DNA from: DASRVA01 sp050732875
Lineage (GTDB): Bacteria; Gemmatimonadota; Gemmatimonadetes; JACCXV01; JAHWKZ01
Assembly (NCBI GenBank): GCA_050732875.1
Contig: JBOHRQ010000030.1
Span: forward strand, 1 to 25,517
Length of the DNA stretch: 25,517 nucleotides
Reading direction: 5' to 3'
A model generated the notes under the pieces. The model worked only from the letters and a program-made list of their open reading frames with translations, searched no databases and was not told where the DNA came from. The position numbers and the translations under genes were made by a program. This document shows, piece by piece, positions 1 through 7,257 of this stretch (the first letter of the stretch is position 1; every line of letters starts with the position of its first letter).

Positions 1-1
1 G

Positions 2-340
2 TACGCCGACTACCCGGACGCCGAGAACTTCCTCTACCCGCTCTTCTTCAGCGAGATGGCGGGGGCGGGCGGCAACGCCGCCTTCTACTCGAGCGCCGTG
101 GTGGACTCGCTGATCCTCCGGGCGCGCCGGACGCTCGCCGATGGTGAGCGCGTCGCCCTGTACGCCCGCGCCGACAGCCTGATCCAGGCTGACGCGCCGT
201 GGATCTTCACCGTACACCCGGTGGACGCCGACATCGTCCAGCCATGGATCGACGGCTACGAGATCCCGATGGTGTTCTACGCGAACAAGTGGCTGGACGT
301 GGGGCTCAGGGGCGGCGAGGAGCTGGCGGAAACGCGGTAA
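2..340 (+). CDS. ABC transporter substrate-binding protein, family 5 (C-terminal fragment)
   Basis: Only the last ~112 residues are in the window; the reading frame is open from base 2 to the TAA at 338-340. The fragment resembles the C-terminal lobe of peptide/nickel-type solute-binding proteins (SBP_bac_5). It has a 'YPDAENFLYPLF' stretch, a helix with 'DSLILRARRT...ALYARAD', the typical 'DAPWIFTVHP' strand and the terminal 'NKWLDVGL'. In this family the protein sits in the periplasm or on a lipid anchor and delivers oligopeptides to a DppB/DppC permease. Permeases of the matching class lie about 6.9 kb downstream on the same strand (7258-9057), separated by unrelated genes mostly on the other strand. 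The fragment cannot tell peptide from other substrates. Confidence 0.85.
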   Translation, partial: YADYPDAENFLYPLFFSEMAGAGGNAAFYSSAVVDSLILRARRTLADGERVALYARADSLIQADAPWIFTVHPVDADIVQPWIDGYEIPMVFYANKWLDVGLRGGEELAETR

Positions 341-352
341 CCCATCGGCGGG

Positions 353-371
353 CCGAATACGGGCTATTCGG
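353..371. terminator. Inverted repeat between convergent SBP and hepT genes
   Basis: Perfect 7-base inverted repeat CCGAATA / TATTCGG (353-359 and 365-371) with a 5-base loop. It lies 12 bases after the SBP stop and overlaps the hepT stop codon, so it could serve as a bidirectional terminator for the two convergent genes. There is no clear T-tract, so terminator function is inferred. Confidence 0.45.
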
Positions 372-813
372 GGTCGGGAACGTCGCGCGCCTCATCCTGC
401 GCGGATTCCAGTTCGAGATTGCTGCAGATGCGCAGGAAAGTCTCGACCGGTTCGAGATCCGAGAGCGCCTCGACGACCAGGCCATAATCGAGATCCACGT
501 ATTCGTGCAGCACGACGTTCCGGAAGCCCGGAAGGCGCGAAAGCCGGCTTACGACCGCGCCGGGAAATTCCGTGTACGACTGCAGATTCTCGACCGCCTG
601 CCGATAGGATCGAACGGTCAGATTCCGTCTCGCACTCAATTCCCCAGCCACGTCGACAACGAGCTGGGTCACCATGAGGAGGGAGAACAGCACGTCGTTG
701 TGGAGCGTGAAGTCCTCTTTCAGCGAAGAGGCGTCGCTTACCTGTGCTCGGATCTCTGCCAGGTGATCGAGATGCCTGCGCAGGTCTTCGAGCCTTTCGA
801 CGAGATAGGTCAT
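364..813 (-). CDS. hepT: HepT-like HEPN ribonuclease toxin (DUF86 family)
   Basis: 149-residue all-helical protein, a usual length for DUF86/HepT. The signature RX4HXY is present as R98-NVVL-H103-E-Y105, in the helix 'GFRNVVLHEY'. In the characterised HepT/MntA systems R and H form the RNase site, and the Tyr is the residue the MNT antitoxin modifies by adding AMP. The start is the ATG at 813, not an in-frame upstream codon, because this ATG overlaps the mntA stop as ATGA (4 bases), which indicates translational coupling. The family then places it as the toxin of a type VII-like toxin-antitoxin pair. It is convergent with the SBP gene. Confidence 0.85.
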   Translation of the reverse strand: MTYLVERLEDLRRHLDHLAEIRAQVSDASSLKEDFTLHNDVLFSLLMVTQLVVDVAGELSARRNLTVRSYRQAVENLQSYTEFPGAVVSRLSRLPGFRNVVLHEYVDLDYGLVVEALSDLEPVETFLRICSNLELESAQDEARDVPDPE

Positions 814-1214
814 CGAGCCAGGAACTCCAGGCTCCGCCGCCGCACGCGGTCCAGGAAGGGATCCAGATCCGCGGCACGCAGCTGAACGTCGCGGATGAAA
901 TCTCTCGTGCACTCCTCATTCGCAACGAATACCCTCATTCCCGTGGTCACGACCTCCCGAGCCAGTCCCGGCGGGGCGTCGTTCAGGACCACCACATCGA
1001 CCTCGTTCTTCTCCAGCCGGCCCATCAGCTCGGCGATCATATCGATCCGGGCGCGCCCCCGGTCCACGGCTTCTGGAAAGACCTCCGAATCCAGGAGGAC
1101 ACCCACATCGACATCGCTCTCCGCGTGCGACCGTCCGCGAACCTGGCTCCCGAACAGAAAGGCGGCGATCACGCCCGTGGACGAGGTGAAGAATCTTTCG
1201 AGATCGTCGATCAC
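810..1214 (-). CDS. mntA: MntA-like minimal nucleotidyltransferase antitoxin
   Basis: 134 residues, the standard size for a minimal nucleotidyltransferase. The motif GSX10DXD is intact: G22-S23, then ten residues, D34-V-D36 ('FLFGSQVRGRSHAESDVDVG'), with a later acidic strand 'EVDVVVLND' giving the third carboxylate. In known pairs MntA transfers AMP from ATP to a Tyr of HepT and silences its RNase activity. It starts with GTG at 1214 (an AAAAGGG tract lies about 9 bases upstream) and its stop overlaps the hepT start by 4 bases, so the order is antitoxin then toxin in one transcript. It is divergent from a second MNT gene at 1424. Confidence 0.87.
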   Translation of the reverse strand: MIDDLERFFTSSTGVIAAFLFGSQVRGRSHAESDVDVGVLLDSEVFPEAVDRGRARIDMIAELMGRLEKNEVDVVVLNDAPPGLAREVVTTGMRVFVANEECTRDFIRDVQLRAADLDPFLDRVRRRSLEFLAR

Positions 1215-1239
1215 CAGAACGGCCCTTTTGAGGGGAACC

Positions 1240-1252
1240 CGCGGAATCCGCG
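1240..1252. promoter_or_regulatory. Palindrome upstream of mntA, possible operator
   Basis: CGCGGA-A-TCCGCG, 6-base arms around one base, 26 bases upstream of the mntA start in the 209-base gap between the two divergent nucleotidyltransferase genes. A looser outer pair CCCTTT (1223-1228) / AAAGGG (1254-1259) flanks it. Its position suits an autoregulatory site. In this GC-rich sequence it could also be chance. Confidence 0.25.
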
Positions 1253-1423
1253 CAAAGGGACCTCCGGCGGGAGATTTGCCGTGCCAGGAACTGTCGTCGT
1301 GAATCTATGCCCGCCGGCCCGACCCAGGCACCGCCGACCCCCCAGCGCCCGCGGGGCCACGCCCGGCGAGAGCTGTCGAAAACCCCGTAGGCTCCTCGAG
1401 TGGTGAAGCGCTAGGTTGCGTCC

Positions 1424-1791
1424 ATGAGCATCGAGAACGACGAAGTCGTGATCCTGCGCAAGGATGCCAGCCTGAATGTGAAGGATATGGCGGAAGCGCT
1501 CGCCGGTCCCTGGACGAGGGTGGCGCGATCCGAGCGGCGGTGTTCGGTTCCTACGCCACTGGCAAGGCCGATGGCTACTCCGACCTCGACCTGGTCGTCG
1601 TCCTGGACACCAATCGTCCCTTCCTGGAGCGCGGGACACTCCTGCCGGAGATCTTCGAGGTCGTGCCCGTAGGGGTCGATCTGCTGATCTACACCCCGGA
1701 GGAGTTCGCGCGCGGCATGCAGGAGAGAACGGGCATCTTCGACTCGATCGCCTGGGAGGGCGTCACCATCTATGAACGATCCGAGACATGA
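1424..1791 (+). pseudogene. Second minimal nucleotidyltransferase (MNT), frameshifted
   Basis: The gene reads in two frames. From ATG 1424 one frame gives a plausible N-terminus (MSIENDEVVILRKDASL...AEALAGP). The conserved core then appears in another frame: from about 1510 it reads LDEGGAIRAAVFGSYATGK, followed by a complete GSX10DXD motif (GS, ten residues, DLD) and 'VGVDLLIY', ending at TGA 1789-1791. A single extra C in the CCC run at 1508-1510 would join both parts into a protein of ~121 residues, normal for the family. TAGGTT (1412-1417) lies 6 bases before ATG 1424 and may be the -10 of a leaderless message. A shorter protein could start at GTG 1540 but would lack the first helix and strand. 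It is either a real inactivating indel or a sequencing error. Confidence 0.65.
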
Positions 1792-2329
1792 GGCTGGCCG
1801 CTGGCTGAAGGCCGCCCGGGAGGACCTGGAATACGCGCACTACGCCGCGGAAGGGGGTCATCACGCGCCGGCCTGCTCCCACGCCCAGCAGGCGGGCGAG
1901 AAGGCGGTGAAGTCGGTCCATTACGCGCGCGGCGCCAGGGTCGTCATCGGCCACAATATCCGGGCCCTCATCGAGGCCCTGAATCCGCGCGACGAGGGGC
2001 TCGATGGCTTGCTTGATGCGGCTCGCGAGCTGGATCTCTTCTATATCGCGTCCCGCTATCCGAACGGTCTCGCAGAGGGAACTCCGGGGGAGGCCTTCTC
2101 GGCCGTCCAGGCCAGCCGCGCGCTCGATCTTGCGGAGAGGATCGTTCGGAACGTCAGCGGAATCGTACAGCAGGAGGATGACCTAGGCGCCGCCCAACCC
2201 CACCCCCAGCGCTCCGAGGGCGTACCAGATCCCGAAAAGCAGGCCGAGGGTCGCGGCGGGAGGCACGAGGAGAGGCAGGCGGTCCGCGACGGCGGGGCGC
2301 GCCAGGGCGAAACCGAAGGCGCCGGATAG
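1772..2329 (+). CDS. HEPN domain protein (PF05168 type), partner of the MNT gene
   Basis: 185 residues as read. The first ~138 match a HEPN domain: 'WLKAAREDLEYAHYAA', 'ACSHAQQAGEKAVKSVHYARG', 'GHNIRAL', and 'FYIASRYPNGL...AERIVRNV'. An RX4H motif is visible (R56-VVIG-H61) but there is no Tyr two residues after the His, unlike HepT at 98-105. The start overlaps the MNT stop by 20 bases, the usual MNT-HEPN arrangement. In this family such pairs are toxin-antitoxin or RNA-targeting modules. Residues ~139-185 are low-complexity, rich in Gln/Gly/Glu/Arg, and run antisense across the end of the convergent transporter gene. They look like read-through after loss of an original stop, not part of the domain. 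Confidence 0.75.
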   Translation: MNDPRHEAGRWLKAAREDLEYAHYAAEGGHHAPACSHAQQAGEKAVKSVHYARGARVVIGHNIRALIEALNPRDEGLDGLLDAARELDLFYIASRYPNGLAEGTPGEAFSAVQASRALDLAERIVRNVSGIVQQEDDLGAAQPHPQRSEGVPDPEKQAEGRGGRHEERQAVRDGGARQGETEGAG

Positions 2330-2938
2330 AACCGCCATCGAGATCGCCGTCCCCAGCGCGAAGACGGTGAGCGAGAGGACCGCTTCGGCCCGACCGGGGA
2401 TCGCGGCGGCCAGCAGGAACCCCGTCCCCACCGTTCCGCCGAGGCCGTGAACTAGTCCGATGCCGAACGAGGCCAAGGGAGAGCGACCCATCCCTTCGGC
2501 GTGGGGATGATCGTGCGCGGGGGCGTGCCCCGCATCGGCTCCGGTCGCGAGGTCGTGGTGGCGCTCGTGGGCATGGGGATGCGCGTGCCAGGTCCCGCCA
2601 TGAGCGTGGGGATGGGCGTGGAACACGCCGCGCCGCCAGCGCAGAAGGAGGCGCGCGGCCAGGATCACGATCAGGACACCCACCGCGAACTCGGCCCCGC
2701 GCTGAACGATCTCGGGCAGGCGCGCTCCGAGCAGGACGATGGGAAGCCCGAAGAGAAAGAGCGTTGTGGCGTGGCCGAGGCCCCAGAAGAGCCCCAGCAC
2801 GCCGGCCCGGCGCGCGGTCCGCTCCTCGGAGAGGACCAGCGTCGAGACTGCGGTCAGATGATCGGGGTCGGTGGCGTGGCGCAGCCCGAGGAGGAGCGCC
2901 GCGATGAGCGCGAGATCCAGGCTCGCTATAGCCTCCAT
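2183..2938 (-). CDS. NicO/NiCoT-type nickel-cobalt transporter with His-rich loop
   Basis: 251 residues, about six hydrophobic segments. Helix I carries the metal signature HATDPDH (H21, D24, D26, H27, the HX4-5DH type of NiCoT/NicO proteins). 'GLGHATTL' (53-60) and 'GLVHGLGGTVG' (161-171) are further conserved polar patches within the membrane. The loop at 106-147 has 14 histidines, a probable metal-collecting segment. The family moves Ni2+ or Co2+ across the inner membrane; the direction and the exact metal cannot be read from sequence. Its ATG lies inside the end of the DUF5916 gene (13-base overlap), so it is the last gene of a minus-strand run with that gene and the M1 peptidase. Confidence 0.85.
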   Translation of the reverse strand: MEAIASLDLALIAALLLGLRHATDPDHLTAVSTLVLSEERTARRAGVLGLFWGLGHATTLFLFGLPIVLLGARLPEIVQRGAEFAVGVLIVILAARLLLRWRRGVFHAHPHAHGGTWHAHPHAHERHHDLATGADAGHAPAHDHPHAEGMGRSPLASFGIGLVHGLGGTVGTGFLLAAAIPGRAEAVLSLTVFALGTAISMAVLSGAFGFALARPAVADRLPLLVPPAATLGLLFGIWYALGALGVGLGGA

Positions 2939-5187
2939 GCGTAGCCCACCTTGAAAAAGAACGTCCGGTCGCTCTGGGTGAGATCGAACTCGCTCGTCCC
3001 CCGGTAGTTGTCGCTGTAGCCGAGGAAGATCACGGTCTGGGGATTCAGCTTGTAGGAGAAGAGAAGCTGCGAGAAGACGCGCTGCTCCTCGGGCTCGACT
3101 TCCTCCACGAACATGGCCGGGTTGAAGTCGTTGTCGCGAAGCTGGACGATCGCGCGCACGAACGTGCGCACGTTGAAGTGATAGAGCGCCCGGATCTCGG
3201 TCAGGTTGGCGGTGAAAATCCGCGCGCCGTCCAGCGACAGGCGTTGATAGGTGTGATCCATCGAAAGCTCGAGCGGCCGGCCGATCCGCAGGTCCACGGA
3301 CGGGTTCAGGAAGACCTCGTCCGCCCGGCGGACGTTGTCGAAGTCGATTTCATGTCCCCCCGACGCGAAGAGATCGAGGCCGAGCCATCCGGTGGGCCGG
3401 ACCTCGAGAGAGAGACGTGGCTCGACGAGGTCGAAGAGCCGGCCCGCGAAGGCGACCCGGCTCCACTCGGTCCACGCGCGCAGCGACGACTGCAGGGGAC
3501 CGTCGTAGTTCAGGGCCAGCTCGTACCGCCGCTCGAGGAGGTCGCCGTCCTGGTCCTCCTGCCAGGCAACCTCCGCCTCGAGGGAAAGCCGGTTGAACCA
3601 GCCTCCCCCGTCGCCCCAGAAGACCCGCGCGACCTCGACCTCGGGGCCCCGGAAGCCAACCTGGGGCACGAACCCGAAGTCGGCCCGGAAGTCGTCGCGG
3701 ACGTCGGTCCAGTCGACCGAGGCGTTCCAGTCGCGGCTCCCGTAGTCGTATCCGACGGTGTACCCGAGCCCCGCGAACGATCCCGGATCCTCGCCGAACT
3801 CGACGGCTACCGAGTCGGGGTAGTCGGTCGTCGTCCCCGTCACCAGAAAGGAAGCGGAGTGCGTGGACGAGAGCCGCAGGAAGCCGTCCGCCGCGACCAG
3901 CCGGTTGTGGTAAGTGCCGGCTTCCCGGCCCGTGTACGACAACCCGAGGGTCGAGGCCTGGCCAACGTCACGCCGGTAGCGAGCCACGAGGCCCGTCACG
4001 TCCTGGTTCAGCGAGGTCTGCCCTGACCCCTGTGGGCCGGGGAAGATCAGGTTGTTGACCCGGTCCACGGTCACGAACGCCCCCACCGCGTGAGGCCCCT
4101 CCTTGCCGGTCACCTTCACTCCCACGTCGGGATCGGCCACGGTGCGGGTGAAGACCAGGTCGCCGGGTACCTGGATGAACTCGGAGCCCTCCAGGAAGAA
4201 CGGCCGCTTCTCGGGGAAGAAGAGCGCGAACCGCTGGTTGATCTCGAGCTGCGCAGCGTCCGCCTCCACCTGGTTGAAGTCGGGATTGAGGGTCGCGCCC
4301 AAGGACATGCTCGGCGTGAAACCCCAGCTCGCCGTCAGCCCGGCCTCCATGTCCCCGTCGTCGAACTCCAGGTCGCCCTCCGGGAACTCCTCCCGCCGGT
4401 CCGTGCGTGCAGCCGTCAGGGTCGGGGTCAGCTGCAGATCGATGCCGGGCGCGATCCCCTGAAACCCTGTGATCTCGTTCGCCTGGCAAAGCAGGCAGTT
4501 GTTGTCGCGGTCGCGCGGGCCGCTCGTCATTCGATGTCGATTCGTGCGGGGATAGGAGCGCTCCAGGATGAAGCCCCACGTCTGGACAGCTTCCGTCCGC
4601 GGGAAGCGCAGGCTCTTGAACGGGATCCCCGCCTCGACCACGTACCCCTCATCGGTGATTCGCGCGGCCGAGTCCCAGATCGCGTCCCAGGAGAAGTCCT
4701 CGATGTCCTGGCTGGGGATGAGGATCGCATCCGCCTGGACGCCGAGCGCGGTCACCCGGAACTGGAACGCCCGCCGCTGGTCGTGGAACGGATCGAGCAG
4801 GAATACGAAGTGGTCGGTCTCGAACCCCCGGTCCCGGTCGGCCAGATACGCGCGGATCGCGTCGGGATCCGGATCGTGGCCCACGCAGCCGATGTAGAGC
4901 CTGGCCTCGTCGAAGGTGATCCGGCAGACGCTCTCGACCGGCGGCTCGACGTTATCGCCCGGCAACCACTCCCACGCCAGAGGGATCGGTTCGGCCGAGG
5001 CCCAGGCCGGCTCGTCGAGGACCCCATCTACGTCGAGCGGTGTGCCGGCGGGTCGGACCTCATAGGAGGGAGCTGGCGGAAGATCGCGCTCCGCGTCGAC
5101 CGGGGTCTCCTGGGCGGTGGCGGTCCCCGCTACCGCCACGAGACCGAACCACGCCGTGAAATGGGCCTGGGGCAGGCCGGCGGCCAT
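2926..5187 (-). CDS. DUF5916 outer-membrane protein with N-terminal CBM9-like domain
   Basis: About 753 residues. It begins with a signal peptide (…FGLVAVAGTATAQE), followed by a carbohydrate-binding-family-9-like sandwich ('LDVDGVLDEPAWASAEPI', 'ARLYIGCVGHDPDP', 'FVFLLDPFHDQRRAFQFRV', 'GYVVEAGIPFKSLRF'). The long rest is of the DUF5916 type with alternating beta-strand character ('LFFPEKRPFFLEGSEF') and ends in aromatic 'FFFKVGYAWRL', as expected for an outer-membrane barrel. A CXXC pair is visible near residues 231-234. I prefer ATG 5187 over GTG 5196 because the GGAGG Shine-Dalgarno sequence sits ~10 bases before the ATG but touches the GTG. The function of the family is not established; a role in binding or passing a polymer is only suggested by the CBM9 part. 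It lies 58 bases downstream of the M1 peptidase gene. Confidence 0.87.
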   Translation of the reverse strand: MAAGLPQAHFTAWFGLVAVAGTATAQETPVDAERDLPPAPSYEVRPAGTPLDVDGVLDEPAWASAEPIPLAWEWLPGDNVEPPVESVCRITFDEARLYIGCVGHDPDPDAIRAYLADRDRGFETDHFVFLLDPFHDQRRAFQFRVTALGVQADAILIPSQDIEDFSWDAIWDSAARITDEGYVVEAGIPFKSLRFPRTEAVQTWGFILERSYPRTNRHRMTSGPRDRDNNCLLCQANEITGFQGIAPGIDLQLTPTLTAARTDRREEFPEGDLEFDDGDMEAGLTASWGFTPSMSLGATLNPDFNQVEADAAQLEINQRFALFFPEKRPFFLEGSEFIQVPGDLVFTRTVADPDVGVKVTGKEGPHAVGAFVTVDRVNNLIFPGPQGSGQTSLNQDVTGLVARYRRDVGQASTLGLSYTGREAGTYHNRLVAADGFLRLSSTHSASFLVTGTTTDYPDSVAVEFGEDPGSFAGLGYTVGYDYGSRDWNASVDWTDVRDDFRADFGFVPQVGFRGPEVEVARVFWGDGGGWFNRLSLEAEVAWQEDQDGDLLERRYELALNYDGPLQSSLRAWTEWSRVAFAGRLFDLVEPRLSLEVRPTGWLGLDLFASGGHEIDFDNVRRADEVFLNPSVDLRIGRPLELSMDHTYQRLSLDGARIFTANLTEIRALYHFNVRTFVRAIVQLRDNDFNPAMFVEEVEPEEQRVFSQLLFSYKLNPQTVIFLGYSDNYRGTSEFDLTQSDRTFFFKVGYAWRL

Positions 5188-5245
5188 CCAGCGCACGCCC
5201 TCCTACGCCTCGCACCCGATCACGGTATCCGGTTCCCCGCGGATC

Positions 5246-7153
5246 CTAGCGCGTCCACGTGTTGTTCTGCGGATTGACATCCCCCCACTCCGGGCCGGCG
5301 TTCACCGTGATCCGTTCCACGCGGGCGGGAAGGCTCACGGTCGCCGTGGCGCGGTCCGAGCCGTAGAACGCTTCGACGGGGATCGTGACGGTGGCCGAGG
5401 CGCCGGTGTCGGTGGAAGCGACGACCCGCGCCGGCATCAGCAGCTCGCCGCGCTGGTCGACCGAGACCGTGACGATCCAGCGGTCCCCGGCCTGGTCCTG
5501 GTCGACCCCCAGGACCGCCATGTCGCTGGTCGCCGTCGTCTCGATCCAGCCGTGCCAGAACCAGCCCAGCTCGATGCCGAGCTCGTCCTGCATGATCCGA
5601 TAGAAGTCCGCCGGCTGGGGGTGCTTGAAGGACCAGACCTCGAAGTAGCGTCCGAGGGCGGCGTCGAAGGCCCCGTCGCCGGCAATCGCGCGCAGCGCGT
5701 TCAGCATGACGGCCGGCTTGACGTAGGCGCCGATGCCGAGGGCGAGATCGCCCCCGAACTCGTCGGGGAGCGTGCCGATCGGCTGCTCCTGGTAGGTCCG
5801 GGTACCCATTACGTACTGGGCCACGTTCAGCAGCTCGGGAGTGCTCTCCGGGAAATAGGCGCGCTTGCTGAGCTGGTTGATGAACGTGTTGAAGCCCTCG
5901 TCCATCCAGGCATAGCGGCGCTCGTCGGAGCCCACGATCATCGGGAACCACATGTGCCCCCACTCGTGGTCGAGGACGTCGAAGAGCCCTTCGCGGTCCT
6001 CCTCGGGCGCCACGAAGACGACCATCGGGTACTCCATCCCGAGCGCCGGCCCCTCGATGGCGGTCGCCGTGGGATAGGGGTATTCGCCCAGGTAGTCGGA
6101 GTAGAACTCGATCGAGTGGCGGGTCATGGCGGCGGCCTCGCTCCACGCGCGCGCCTCGGGCCGGTAGAGGGCCTGGATCAGGGCGTCGCCCGCGCCGGTC
6201 GCGTCCCAGACGAGGCGCGGGCCGGTCCCCCACGCGAAGTCGCGCACGTCCTCGGCGTGGAACCGCCACGTCAGCGTTCCGGTCGTGGTGGGCCGGAAGG
6301 CGGCGGGGTCGCCGAGCTCGGCCGCGGTCACGACGTTCACGACCTCGGTTCCGCCTCGCGCCGAGGCGAGCCGCTCCCGCTGCGCAGCGGTCAGGACCTC
6401 GTCGGCGTTCTGCAGCTCTCCGGTGGCTCCGACCAGATAGGCCGCTGGCACCGTCAGCGCGACGTCGAAATCGCCGTACTCCAGGTAGAACTCGCCCTGT
6501 CCCAGGTAGGGCATGGTGTTCCACCCGTGGACGTCGTCGTAGACGGCGAGCCGCGGATACCACTGGGCGAGGAGATAATGGTCGCCGTCGTGCCCCATCC
6601 GGTCGGCGCCGGTCTCGGGGACGACGAAGCTCCAGTCGATGGCGAACGTCGACGTGCCTCCCGGTGGCAAGGGCTCGGCGAGGTCGACCCGCATGAGGGT
6701 GCCGTTGATCCGCGTCTCGAGCGCCCGGCCGGCCGCCTCGACCCGCGAGATGGTGTATCCGCCTCCGGCCTCCGATCCCCCGAACCGCCCTTCCTGCGGG
6801 AACGTCTGCGCGCCCTGGCTGCCGGGTGCGAAGAGGTTCTGGTCGAGCTGCACCCACAGGAAGCGCAGGGTGTCCGGCGAGCGGTTGGTGTAGTTGATCG
6901 TCTCCGAGCCCGACACCGATGCGGTCGCCGGATCCAGCGTCGCCCGGATGTCGTAGTCGACCCGCTGCTGCCAGTACTGCGGCCCCGGATGACCGGCTCC
7001 CGTGCGGTAGACGTTGGGGGTCGGCAGGTCCGACAGCGCGAACCGCGGATCGACCGCGGTCCCCTCCACATCCTGCGAGACCGCCGGGGCGACGGTCCAG
7101 GCCAGGACCGACAGCGCGATGGCCGTGCCTTTCCAGAGCGATGTGCGGATCAA
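5246..7153 (-). CDS. Secreted M1-family zinc metallopeptidase
   Basis: 635 residues with a signal peptide (…ALSVLAWTVAPAVSQD). The gluzincin site is complete: HEWGH at 396-400 and E419 exactly 18 residues later (HEXXH-X18-E). The exopeptidase-type 'GMEYP' sits at 372-376 and the probable transition-state Tyr at Y477 in 'GAYVKPAVML'. An N-terminal beta domain ('WYPRLAVYDDVHGWNTMPYLGQGEF') precedes the catalytic part. The family removes N-terminal residues from peptides; the export signal suggests action in the periplasm or outside. The start is TTG 7153, supported by GAGGAGG 5-6 bases upstream; no better ATG is available before the signal peptide. It is divergent from the peptide permease gene, which fits a shared role in peptide use (inference). 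Confidence 0.9.
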   Translation of the reverse strand: MIRTSLWKGTAIALSVLAWTVAPAVSQDVEGTAVDPRFALSDLPTPNVYRTGAGHPGPQYWQQRVDYDIRATLDPATASVSGSETINYTNRSPDTLRFLWVQLDQNLFAPGSQGAQTFPQEGRFGGSEAGGGYTISRVEAAGRALETRINGTLMRVDLAEPLPPGGTSTFAIDWSFVVPETGADRMGHDGDHYLLAQWYPRLAVYDDVHGWNTMPYLGQGEFYLEYGDFDVALTVPAAYLVGATGELQNADEVLTAAQRERLASARGGTEVVNVVTAAELGDPAAFRPTTTGTLTWRFHAEDVRDFAWGTGPRLVWDATGAGDALIQALYRPEARAWSEAAAMTRHSIEFYSDYLGEYPYPTATAIEGPALGMEYPMVVFVAPEEDREGLFDVLDHEWGHMWFPMIVGSDERRYAWMDEGFNTFINQLSKRAYFPESTPELLNVAQYVMGTRTYQEQPIGTLPDEFGGDLALGIGAYVKPAVMLNALRAIAGDGAFDAALGRYFEVWSFKHPQPADFYRIMQDELGIELGWFWHGWIETTATSDMAVLGVDQDQAGDRWIVTVSVDQRGELLMPARVVASTDTGASATVTIPVEAFYGSDRATATVSLPARVERITVNAGPEWGDVNPQNNTWTR

Positions 7154-7257
7154 CGTGGCCTCCTCATCGATGGCATGGATAGGTTAGAGCGGCTCTTCAT
7201 CGTCGGCGCTCACCAAAGCACCCGCGCCGCAATCTCGTCCCCCGGACCCTTTCCGTC

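Noticed and set aside
5220..6857. Long open frame on the minus strand (545 codons) overlapping the M1 peptidase gene.
   Set aside because: Its translation is Arg/Ala/Gly-rich with no family motif, and it is a shifted-frame shadow of the peptidase, which has a full zinc site.
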